From: Bacteroidota bacterium
GTDB lineage: Bacteria > Bacteroidota > Bacteroidia > Chitinophagales > Chitinophagaceae
Reading direction: 5' to 3'
Assembly (NCBI GenBank): GCA_030706735.1
Contig: JAUZNZ010000001.1
Span: 124,001-188,000 of the forward strand
DNA length: 64,000 nucleotides
How positions within the stretch are numbered: position 1 is the stretch's first letter; each line of letters begins with the position of its first letter. The translations under genes were made by a program, and so were the position numbers. The notes under the pieces were generated by a model. The model was not told where the DNA came from, ran no database searches, and saw only the letters and a program-made list of their open reading frames with translations. Shown here one piece after another: positions 17,901 through 25,067 of this stretch.

Positions 17901-17998
17901 CAGCCAGAATGACATATGAAAAGCACTTAACCATGGAGCGATTCGAAAGTAAAATGATCAACTTGTTGGAAACCGGAGCTTTAAAACCGCAATCATGA
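14993..17998 (+). CDS. Three-domain glycosyltransferase (GT2-GT2-GT4)
   Basis: A 1001-residue cytoplasmic protein with three transferase modules. The first GT2 domain starts near residue 107 (PLISIILPVYNTSPVLL) with LLDHDDE near 194, ILYSDECKVDE and SQDYDLVLRA. The second GT2 domain starts near residue 358 (PLVSIIIPTDSRQNLDAAL) with FLNDDV near 441 and HSDTDLSFRLLENGW near 545. The GT4-like domain starts near residue 643 (VLFVSHELTLTGAPISL) with MVGSLEKRKGQDIVLDAL near 822 and NASRDEPFSVALTEAF near 900. The basic N-terminal 100 residues are unassigned. Multi-domain transferases of this type usually build repeat units with several linkages. The start ATG 14993 lies after the stop of the small coiled-coil gene. 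Its stop overlaps the next start in ATGA. Confidence 0.92.
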   Translation: MKYRSNKRSVTFRRKFFDWLLQLGTIKKKYVLAFVLESVRDHGLFACSREMIRALRQNGTAAWLHPRGIVLYKMHNRGGSARLPVLPPTPVNDPLAAREGVERLTYRPLISIILPVYNTSPVLLQAAVNSVIGQIYPHWELCIADDHSGDPRVRRTLQLYAGDPRIHIAWLPENTGISEASNTCIGLSKGEFIALLDHDDELTSDALYWFVNELNKDPKADILYSDECKVDEQGNLSQYFLKPSWSPELLLNSMYIGHLTMYRKAFLVEKVGLFRKTYDLSQDYDLVLRAMEKTTRIRHVNKVLYHWRITEGSSSAGHKPNARKTNLSALADAMRRRNIEADVLELPAANRVRLRIDKKPLVSIIIPTDSRQNLDAALKSIHTVTAYSAYEIVVVANSALVYDIQTNYSWSNLVCAAYDKPYNFSDKCNAGAARANGDILIFLNDDVRPLESGWIDDTIEYLFLAGVGGVSPKLIYENDTLQYAGMAAGVRGLTGTTFHGYQWDSTAYHRFPQLVRNVSILSGACLAIKKDLFFRLGAFDAVNTPSAHSDTDLSFRLLENGWRCVYTPYASLRHIGHLSLKDYEKGQEQQRKDKSSIHLLRRWSKYLTDDPYFPATMKNFLYHDSPEPYRLYADVQYMSGEYERDVLFVSHELTLTGAPISLFELAKLLKARGYFVAVCSPVDGPLRQMYVREGMVVIVDALLLKRHASVRHFAAQFDKLICNTVVTWPVVSQMQNILPVFWWLQEGRSILDFAQYRECAITIREAKVIIGLSEYALSYIRKLNKRAVKIYNACPDISRAGQATDAWEAIEAEREGTILFSMVGSLEKRKGQDIVLDALDHLGPEILNKLEILFIGRFHDPLFAAKARQRAGGRKFIRFLGEVSRHECLEWMRKSHVLLNASRDEPFSVALTEAFCLAKPCVVPQQAGIAELITDGQNGFTFRQADAKHLAEKIHFAVTHTDCLRAVGMAARMTYEKHLTMERFESKMINLLETGALKPQS

Positions 17999-18711
17999 GA
18001 AGTGACGGCGATCTCACCCTTATTTTGCACCTCTATTACCCGGGCTCATGGGAGACTGTCCGGTCGAAGTGTTCCTTCGTCCTCGGGCAGGCCACCCGAA
18101 CCATTATTACGGCCTGCCATGACGATGTGATCCAAGAAATTCAGCCACAGCCCAACATGGTCATCCTCAAAGTCACCAACAAAGGAAAGGATGTCGGGGG
18201 TAAGCTTGCGGCTCTTAGTTACTACCTTTGTTATTGCAAGAGGACAGAATATCTCGTCTTCCTCCATGATAAAATAAGTCCCCAGACGATCAATGCCGAT
18301 TATTGGATGGATACGTTATACCGGATCTTTGAACAGGAGGTATTCGAAAGGGCGATCCGTACATTGAAAAAATATAAAAGCGCAGGAATCGTCGGTTCCA
18401 GGCCATTCCTTAAGACAGAGTACCTGCCATCCGAACGGCGTTTCGACAGCACCAATGACAACGTGCTGAAGCAGTTGATCGACCGGCATGGCCTGAGATG
18501 CAAGGAGTTTCGCTTTATAGCAGGCACCATCTTTATCGCGAAGAGTCGAATCTATGAAGATTTCTTTACCCTGCATCCTCCGCTGGACGCCCGGCGGGAC
18601 CTTGAGGAGGAGAATGTGCTGGACCTTACCCTGGGCACATACACGCATTCCTGGGAAAGACTTTTTTGTTTTATCGCCGAAGATAGCGGCTACACTGTAA
18701 CAGGCATTTAA
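17995..18711 (+). CDS. Rhamnan-synthesis-F (RgpF)-like protein
   Basis: A 238-residue protein with the look of the RgpF family, linked to rhamnose-containing polysaccharide assembly. Visible: ILHLYYPGSWETV at the start, VTNKGKDVGGKLAAL near residues 61-75, EYLVFLHDKISPQ near 87-99, IVGSRPF, and FIAGTIFIAKSRIY near 172-185. The catalytic chemistry of this family is not well defined. The ATG overlaps the upstream stop by four bases (ATGA at 17995-17998), consistent with translational coupling to the three-domain glycosyltransferase. Confidence 0.75.
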   Translation: MRSDGDLTLILHLYYPGSWETVRSKCSFVLGQATRTIITACHDDVIQEIQPQPNMVILKVTNKGKDVGGKLAALSYYLCYCKRTEYLVFLHDKISPQTINADYWMDTLYRIFEQEVFERAIRTLKKYKSAGIVGSRPFLKTEYLPSERRFDSTNDNVLKQLIDRHGLRCKEFRFIAGTIFIAKSRIYEDFFTLHPPLDARRDLEEENVLDLTLGTYTHSWERLFCFIAEDSGYTVTGI

Positions 18712-18735
18712 GACCAAAGACCGTCAAGATCTTTT

Positions 18736-19689
18736 ATGAAGAATTATGAGGAGTTCCTTTTGCCGATATTGATACTGGACCCCGGCGTACCGGTTCCAGA
18801 GGCCGCCGTCCAGCGACGAAGATGCGCCCTTGCCCTTGAAGTGAATTTGCGGGCCGGCAGATTCAACAAGCCGACGCTCGAATTCCTCATTACCGGGGAA
18901 ACGCCATTCCTGCTACTCGTTGACGATCTGCAAAGTGCCAATCAAACACTGATTAGTGAGCAGGTCCATGAATATCAGGTTCCGGAAAGTCACACCATAC
19001 GCCCCGAATTGGTGGAGCCTCTCGCTCTGGCACTGTTCAGCAGGAACTATATCCGGCACGAAGGCATTCCGGTTGTCGGCATTCGGCAGAGTGATATGGC
19101 CGATGTCGGGACCGTCAATCGAACGGCATCTTTTTTGATCTATTTGAACCAACAGGGATGGCCCGCCATTCAAACCTGGAGATTGTCCTCTTTATCCTTT
19201 AAAGAACAAGTCCTTTCCAAAACACCTCCGCCCCTTCTGCTTACCCGGATCGACTTTGACGAAAACTTCCTGGAGCGCGAGGTCTTTGTCAGGCGTGCAT
19301 ACGCCGGAAGTCATGTCTTTATAAAGGGCTCCGACAATCTCTCCTCCCTTGCGCTCGAAGAAGAGTTTTCGAAGCTTTGCGCGTCGATCATCGGCAGGGA
19401 CCCGCTGTACCGGCACTTTCTGTCGGGTTGGCTGTATGCCCGGAAGGAAGTTGAAAGATTGTCCGAGGAGGCGTCGGTACTGGAAGAGCGCTTACGCAAC
19501 GCGGAAATTACTATCAAAACGATCCGTACGAAATATAAAGAAGACTACGACGTGCTGTTCCGCTGGTACCAGGCGGAATATGAAGTCCTGCCTCTTTGGT
19601 ATAAGCGGTTCGGACACGTGATCAAAACGTTTATGGGCAAACGAACATTCAGGTCCTTGTTTCGCCGGGGACCGCAAAAACACATATAA
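18736..19689 (+). CDS. Protein of unknown function with C-terminal coiled coil and WY/basic tail
   Basis: A 317-residue protein without recognised enzymatic motifs. Residues 1-225 form a mixed alpha/beta region (PILILDPGVPVPEAAV at 9-24, FLLLVDDLQSANQTLI near 57-72). A coiled coil follows at about 235-272 (VERLSEEASVLEERL). The tail is strikingly aromatic and basic: LFRWYQAEYEVLPLWYKRF, then GKRTFRSLFRR. The tail resembles the end of the 119-residue coiled-coil protein at 14614. Position between the RgpF-like and the giant methyltransferase-glycosyltransferase genes argues for a structural or regulatory role in the same pathway. No function is assigned. Confidence 0.7.
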   Translation: MKNYEEFLLPILILDPGVPVPEAAVQRRRCALALEVNLRAGRFNKPTLEFLITGETPFLLLVDDLQSANQTLISEQVHEYQVPESHTIRPELVEPLALALFSRNYIRHEGIPVVGIRQSDMADVGTVNRTASFLIYLNQQGWPAIQTWRLSSLSFKEQVLSKTPPPLLLTRIDFDENFLEREVFVRRAYAGSHVFIKGSDNLSSLALEEEFSKLCASIIGRDPLYRHFLSGWLYARKEVERLSEEASVLEERLRNAEITIKTIRTKYKEDYDVLFRWYQAEYEVLPLWYKRFGHVIKTFMGKRTFRSLFRRGPQKHI

Positions 19690-19749
19690 CAAAATGATAT
19701 TCAATTTGAAAGTCAAGTGAGTTCCGAAAATTTTTAATTTAGCGACCAT

Positions 19750-22700
19750 ATGATCGAACAGAACCTTTTTGACAAACACTATTTCCTGACTTCCTGCGGG
19801 ATCCCCTATGACCAGAAAGACAAGTGGGAGGATTTTTTCGGAAGGATCGCAGACCGGATCATCCGTGATATCAACCCGGGAACTGTTCTTGATGCCGGAT
19901 GTGCCTATGGATATCTGGTGGCGGCGCTAAGAGATAGGGGCGTGACCGCCTACGGGATCGACATCTCGAATTATGCTATTTCCCAGGTGAGGGAAGATAT
20001 CCGCCCATATTGCAAGGTGGGTTCAATCGTCGATCCGCTGCCCATGCGGTACGACCTGGTCGTCTGCATCGAGGTCCTGGAACATATGACGCCCGATGAC
20101 GGCAGGAAGGCCATCGACAATCTCTGCCGTTTTACGGATGACTTCCTTTTTACTTCCACCCCGTTCGATTTTAAAGAGGCCACGCATTTTAATGTTCAAA
20201 ATACGGACTACTGGGTATCCCTCTTTGCCCAATCCACTTTCTTCCGTGACGTGGATTTCGACGCATCGTTCATTATTTCCCATGCGATACGGTTCAGAAA
20301 AGGCAAACGGTCAGTGACGGATGTCGCCAGGGAATATGAAAAGGCCTATTTCCGATATTACCTGGAAAGCAAGACGCTAAGGGAAGAGCTCGTCCGTGCG
20401 CGTACGGAGATATCGTCCAGGTTCAATGAAAATGAAAGCACTTTATTGGCTGAAAAGAACCTTATAATCAACGGCAAAGACAATCATATCGCCAATTTGG
20501 AGAAATCCATGCAGGACAGGGAGGAAAATATCAAGCGCCTTGCTGCCGCCGCGGCAGAGCAGGAGGCGCAGATCGTTACGCTGAACCAGACCATCGGAGA
20601 AAAGGAGGAGCTGCTGCAAAGAACAAAGGAGGAATTGCTGCGAGTCGATATCGAGCATCTTCGGGATCTGGAACAGCGCATGAGTTCCCTGCGTGAGATC
20701 ATAGAGGAGAAGGATGGCGAATTGAGAAGGTCGAAGGAGCGCGATACCGCGCGCCAGATAGAGCTTAATGTCCGGATGGAGGCGCTGAACAGGGAAAAAG
20801 AGGAGGCCATTGGGCGATTAGAAGGGCATATCCGGCAGATCGGCGAAAACGTCCGGTCCGTGGAAGAGTTGATCCGGTCAAAGGACACCCATGAGCTGAA
20901 TTTTAAGGAAGTCGTCGAAATAAATCAGGAACTGAAGAAAAAAATAAAAGGCCTGTATTTTATCAGGGAAGAGCACGAAAAGGCGATCCAGTCGATAAAG
21001 AACTCTTCGCACGAACTGAAGGCGGACCTGGACAGCCGTACGGTCCATTACGACGCCCTGATGCTGCAATACAAGGCGGCACACACAGAATTGGAAAGGA
21101 TCAGGCAGTTAAAGGGTTACAAATTGCTGTGGAAGTATTATTTACTCAGGGACAGGATCCTCGGGCGAAAAAAAGGTCGCCGGCCGGGTACGATTGGGAA
21201 TCAGGATCAGGTTGGTATCTCAACAATGTCAGACAATCAAGGCCAGCAAGGCCCATCTCTCCTGGAAAAAGAGATCGCCCACTATAGCCGGAACCCCATT
21301 TATGGCAGAACGCTGTCATTCAATCCGCTGATCAGCATAATCGTACCCGTGTTCAACACACCGCCGGGCGTCCTCGAAGAAATGATCAGATCGGTCACCG
21401 CCCAGACGTATCCTCACTTTGAGCTGCTGATCGTCAATGCGAGCGTGGATAACCCTGAACTGGGAAGACATGTTTCGCACCTGGCTTCCAAGGATCCCAG
21501 GATCCGGTATTCGACGACGGAAAATAAGGGCATTGCAGGCAACAGCAATGTGGCCATAGGAATGGCCACCGGCGAGTTCGTCGCCTTCCTGGACCATGAC
21601 GATACGCTTGCGCCACATGCCTTGTTCGAGGTCGTATCCAGGCTGCAGGACGATCCGATGGCATACGATTTTTTCTATTCCGATAAGGATATGATGCCGG
21701 AAAATGGGAAGACGAGCTGCAATCCGTTATATAAGCCTCAGTGGTCTCCGGAGATGATGCTGTCCGCCAATTATCTTACCCATTTCTGTGTAATCCGCAA
21801 ACGACTCATTGAAGAGTCCGGCATGTTGGACAGCAGGACGGACGGGGCGCAGGACTGGGATATTTTCCTGAGAGTGAGCCGGTTGACCTCCAAGATCGGT
21901 CACATTCCTCAGCGGTTGTACCACTGGCGGATCATCCAGACCTCGGTGGCCAGCGGGATCGGCGCCAAACCCTATGCCCTGGAAGCGCAGCTGACTTGCC
22001 TTCGAGCTCATTTCGAGGCGCTGAATTATCCCGCTACGATCAAATTCAACGATCGCGCCAATAGTATCCTGAAGGTCGATTGGCATGGCACGGAGAACAA
22101 AGTTGTTACTTTTATTATCCAGCATACGGGAACGTCGGATCAGCTCTTGTCCCTGCTTGAAAATATTGATCAGTTCCATAGGGGGTATGGGAACGCGATC
22201 GAATTGATCATCCTGAGCAAAACCAGTCTTCCCGGGGTCGTCAGTCAATCCTCCTACCATCCGGTACTCTTCCTCCGGGAAGCGGACAATGTCTATGTGG
22301 ATATCAACAAAGCCATCGAGAAGGCCGGCGGTGACATTTTCCTATTCTTAAACAGCGAGGTTGCCATCGCCGACAACCAAACAATTTTTGAGCTGATCAG
22401 CTGGGCTGCGCAGGATCAATATGGAATCATTGTGCCTAAGATCGTGGACAACAAGGATGTAATCGTCAGTGCCGGCATCGTGATCAATAATAATTGTATC
22501 CTGAATATGTTCCAGCATGTTCACTCCGGCCACTACACGATCTTCGGCCATACCGAATGGTACCGGAATGTCACTGCCGGCCGCCTGGAGTGCTTTGCCG
22601 TCAGATCCTCCCATTTCAGAATAGCAGGGGCCTTTGAGCCGGAGTTCGAAGAGTGTGCCTGTATCGAATTTTGCCTGCGTCTGCTTAAAACCGGGCACAG

Positions 22701-24126
22701 GCACGTATATAATCCCTTCGCAACCGTAACCGTTGCCAAACTTCCCGATATCGATGCGATAGCAGACAGGCACAGGTTGCTGCAGCTGCAGCAGATATAT
22801 AGCCTGCCGGCCTGCGATCCGTACTGGAACCCCAACCTAATGGCCAATCATACCATCCCCATGGAGAATCAACGAAAGGTTACGCCCGCGTCCCCGCGAG
22901 CGCTATCCGGACCGGTAGTTACGGGTTGGGAAAAGTATAGTTCCGACGCATTCTATCTGGCCCACGAATTCGATTTTTCGAAAACCGAATTTGAAAATAA
23001 CCTGAAGAACATCGGCAAGGAGGGCGGTCAAATCGAGATAAAGAGTGTCAACTGGATACTTCCTCATTTTGATTTCATTTATTACGCCGGGTTATACACC
23101 ATTTTCAGGCTGGCCAACTACCTTCAGTCGGTCGAAGGGGTCAGGAATACGATCATAACGGTCGGTGGGGGCGACGAAAGAGATCTGTACAATATCATCG
23201 TTGAGGCGTTCCCACTAATGAAAGGATGCAAAGTTCTCTGTCTTGCCAATACCTCGGATATCAAAAAGATCCCCTACGCCGACGCCAGCATCTGTTCCTT
23301 GTGGACAACGGCCTATTACCTGTTGCGGTTCAATAATACGAAAAGGAAATTTTACTTTATCCAGGATTATGAACCTTTGTTCTATCCGGCAGGATCGACC
23401 TACGGACAGACGGAGACTACGTACACATTCAGTTTTTATGGTATTGCCAACACCCGGGGACTGCGGGAACTGTACGAAGAGCAATACGGCGGAACTGCCA
23501 TTGACCTGAAGCCTTGCATTGACGGCAGCATCTTTTATCCTTCCAGGGCGCCCGCCGGTAAGGACATATTCAGGGTGTTCTTTTATGGTAGACCTGGTCA
23601 TCCGCGAAATGGATTCGAGCTGGGCGCCACGGCGTTGAAAATATTGAAATCACGCTGGAAAGAGAAAGTAGAGATCTACTGTGCAGGCTCGGACTGGGAC
23701 CCTGCCGAATACGGCCTGGCGGGGATCGTCACGAACATGGGACGCATGGACATGGAAAAGACCGGGGACCTATACCGGATTTGCCATGCCGGGTTGGTCA
23801 TGATGTTTACCAAACATCCCTCCTATCTTCCGTTTGAACTGATGGCATGCGGATGCGCAGTAGTGTCCAATTATAACAAGGACACGACCTGGTTCCTGAA
23901 GGATCACGAGAATTGCCTGCTGTCGGAGGCGAGTGCCACCAGGATCTCGGAGACGCTTGAAAAGGTCCTCACAGACGATGCCCTGCGTTCGCGGCTTACG
24001 AGCAACGCTTTGCGTAACATAAAGGAGGGGCATGCCGAGTGGGACGCCGAGCTGGGCAAGATCTACCGATTTATGTGCTCCCCCTCGACCGCCGTCGCAC
24101 GGGATCAACCTGAATTTTCACGATAA
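19750..24126 (+). CDS. Giant fusion: SAM methyltransferase, long coiled coil, GT2, GT2-like and WsaF-like GT4
   Basis: A 1458-residue single open frame. Residues 1-180: class I methyltransferase with motif I VLDAGCAYGYL near 45-55, AYGIDISNYAI and CIEVLEHMTPDDG. Residues about 200-460: a charged coiled coil of some 250 residues, ending with LLWKYYLLRDRILGRKKGRR near 460-480. Residues about 524-740: GT2 domain with PLISIIVPVFNTPPGVLEEM, FLDHDDT near 614, FFYSDKDM and GAQDWDIFLRVSRL. Residues about 755-1030: a degenerate second GT2-like domain (VVTFIIQHTGTSDQLL, DIFLFLNSEV). Residues about 1095-1450: GT4 domain resembling WsaF rhamnosyltransferases (VNWILPHFDFIYYAGLYTIF, FYFIQDYEPLFYPAGS, FFYGRPGHPRNGFELG). 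Cap, ruler and polymerase functions are inferred from this order. Confidence 0.9.
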   Translation: MIEQNLFDKHYFLTSCGIPYDQKDKWEDFFGRIADRIIRDINPGTVLDAGCAYGYLVAALRDRGVTAYGIDISNYAISQVREDIRPYCKVGSIVDPLPMRYDLVVCIEVLEHMTPDDGRKAIDNLCRFTDDFLFTSTPFDFKEATHFNVQNTDYWVSLFAQSTFFRDVDFDASFIISHAIRFRKGKRSVTDVAREYEKAYFRYYLESKTLREELVRARTEISSRFNENESTLLAEKNLIINGKDNHIANLEKSMQDREENIKRLAAAAAEQEAQIVTLNQTIGEKEELLQRTKEELLRVDIEHLRDLEQRMSSLREIIEEKDGELRRSKERDTARQIELNVRMEALNREKEEAIGRLEGHIRQIGENVRSVEELIRSKDTHELNFKEVVEINQELKKKIKGLYFIREEHEKAIQSIKNSSHELKADLDSRTVHYDALMLQYKAAHTELERIRQLKGYKLLWKYYLLRDRILGRKKGRRPGTIGNQDQVGISTMSDNQGQQGPSLLEKEIAHYSRNPIYGRTLSFNPLISIIVPVFNTPPGVLEEMIRSVTAQTYPHFELLIVNASVDNPELGRHVSHLASKDPRIRYSTTENKGIAGNSNVAIGMATGEFVAFLDHDDTLAPHALFEVVSRLQDDPMAYDFFYSDKDMMPENGKTSCNPLYKPQWSPEMMLSANYLTHFCVIRKRLIEESGMLDSRTDGAQDWDIFLRVSRLTSKIGHIPQRLYHWRIIQTSVASGIGAKPYALEAQLTCLRAHFEALNYPATIKFNDRANSILKVDWHGTENKVVTFIIQHTGTSDQLLSLLENIDQFHRGYGNAIELIILSKTSLPGVVSQSSYHPVLFLREADNVYVDINKAIEKAGGDIFLFLNSEVAIADNQTIFELISWAAQDQYGIIVPKIVDNKDVIVSAGIVINNNCILNMFQHVHSGHYTIFGHTEWYRNVTAGRLECFAVRSSHFRIAGAFEPEFEECACIEFCLRLLKTGHRHVYNPFATVTVAKLPDIDAIADRHRLLQLQQIYSLPACDPYWNPNLMANHTIPMENQRKVTPASPRALSGPVVTGWEKYSSDAFYLAHEFDFSKTEFENNLKNIGKEGGQIEIKSVNWILPHFDFIYYAGLYTIFRLANYLQSVEGVRNTIITVGGGDERDLYNIIVEAFPLMKGCKVLCLANTSDIKKIPYADASICSLWTTAYYLLRFNNTKRKFYFIQDYEPLFYPAGSTYGQTETTYTFSFYGIANTRGLRELYEEQYGGTAIDLKPCIDGSIFYPSRAPAGKDIFRVFFYGRPGHPRNGFELGATALKILKSRWKEKVEIYCAGSDWDPAEYGLAGIVTNMGRMDMEKTGDLYRICHAGLVMMFTKHPSYLPFELMACGCAVVSNYNKDTTWFLKDHENCLLSEASATRISETLEKVLTDDALRSRLTSNALRNIKEGHAEWDAELGKIYRFMCSPSTAVARDQPEFSR

Positions 24127-24137
24127 ACCGGACGCGT

Positions 24138-25043
24138 ATGAACGATTACCAATTGCTGTGTTGTCATGAGAACCCCCATAACGGCAGGGTGTATTTTGCA
24201 AAAAATAATCAACGGAGATGGATACCTTCCGGCGAGCACATGAAAGAGTATGGATTCGATTGGGACCTGGTGAAAACCTATGCTGCCGAACAGATAGCAT
24301 CATATGAACTGATGTCTCCCCTGCCCCATCCACGGCTTGAGTACAGGCCAGGGACCATGTCAGTCGGTGAAATTCGCGAATTTATCGGCAACCAGGTTTG
24401 CGGAAAAGGAGTTGAATTTGGCGCCGCCAGCAGTCCCTTCCCGACAGCCCTGGAAAGCCAGGTGGAATATGCCGACCTATTCGACCATTCACTCATAAGC
24501 AGCCCATATCATAACCACCATACATACGCCAGGCACGAATATGTTAAATGCAAGTACCTTACGGGCATGGAGGTCATGGTTGGCATACCCGACCGTTCAC
24601 TCGATTTTATTATCGCCAGCCACGTAATCGAGCACCTGAGAAATCCTTTGCAGGCCATGGAAACCGCCTGGACCAGGCTAAAGCCGGAAGGCAAGCTGGT
24701 ACTGATGGTGCCGCACAGGGATCTTACCTTCGACAAGAACCGGGATATAACGAGCCTGGAACATATCGTCCTGGACTACGAACGGCCTCTCAAAGAAAGG
24801 GACTTCATGCACTTCTACGACTTTTACGAAAATGCCTTCGTTGCACCTAATCCCTTTGAAAAGGCCGTGGAAATGTTCAATAGCGATGCAAGTGACATCC
24901 ATTATCATACCTGGAACGAAGGCAGCTTCCTGGAAATGGTGCAGTATTTTTCAGATCATATTAGAAAATGGTCGGACATCACCTATTATCCTCATCTGCC
25001 GAACGAACAGGCCAATGAATTCTATTTTATCCTTAAGAAATAA
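24138..25043 (+). CDS. Class I SAM-dependent methyltransferase
   Basis: A 301-residue protein. The methyltransferase core begins with motif I-like GKGVEFGAASSPFP near residues 94-107, continues with EYVKCKYLTGMEVMVG, then SLDFIIASHVIEHLRNPLQA near 155-175 and LKPEGKLVLMVPHRD near 180-194. C-terminal aromatic/acidic regions (HFYDFYENAF, YHTWNEGSFLEM) may shape substrate binding. A related domain order is seen in sugar or lipid-linked glycan methyltransferases of polysaccharide loci; the substrate here is unknown. It begins 11 bases after the giant fusion gene, so the operon encodes two separate methyltransferase activities. Confidence 0.85.
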   Translation: MNDYQLLCCHENPHNGRVYFAKNNQRRWIPSGEHMKEYGFDWDLVKTYAAEQIASYELMSPLPHPRLEYRPGTMSVGEIREFIGNQVCGKGVEFGAASSPFPTALESQVEYADLFDHSLISSPYHNHHTYARHEYVKCKYLTGMEVMVGIPDRSLDFIIASHVIEHLRNPLQAMETAWTRLKPEGKLVLMVPHRDLTFDKNRDITSLEHIVLDYERPLKERDFMHFYDFYENAFVAPNPFEKAVEMFNSDASDIHYHTWNEGSFLEMVQYFSDHIRKWSDITYYPHLPNEQANEFYFILKK

Positions 25044-25067
25044 GGCGTCCATGAAAATCCATGCGGC

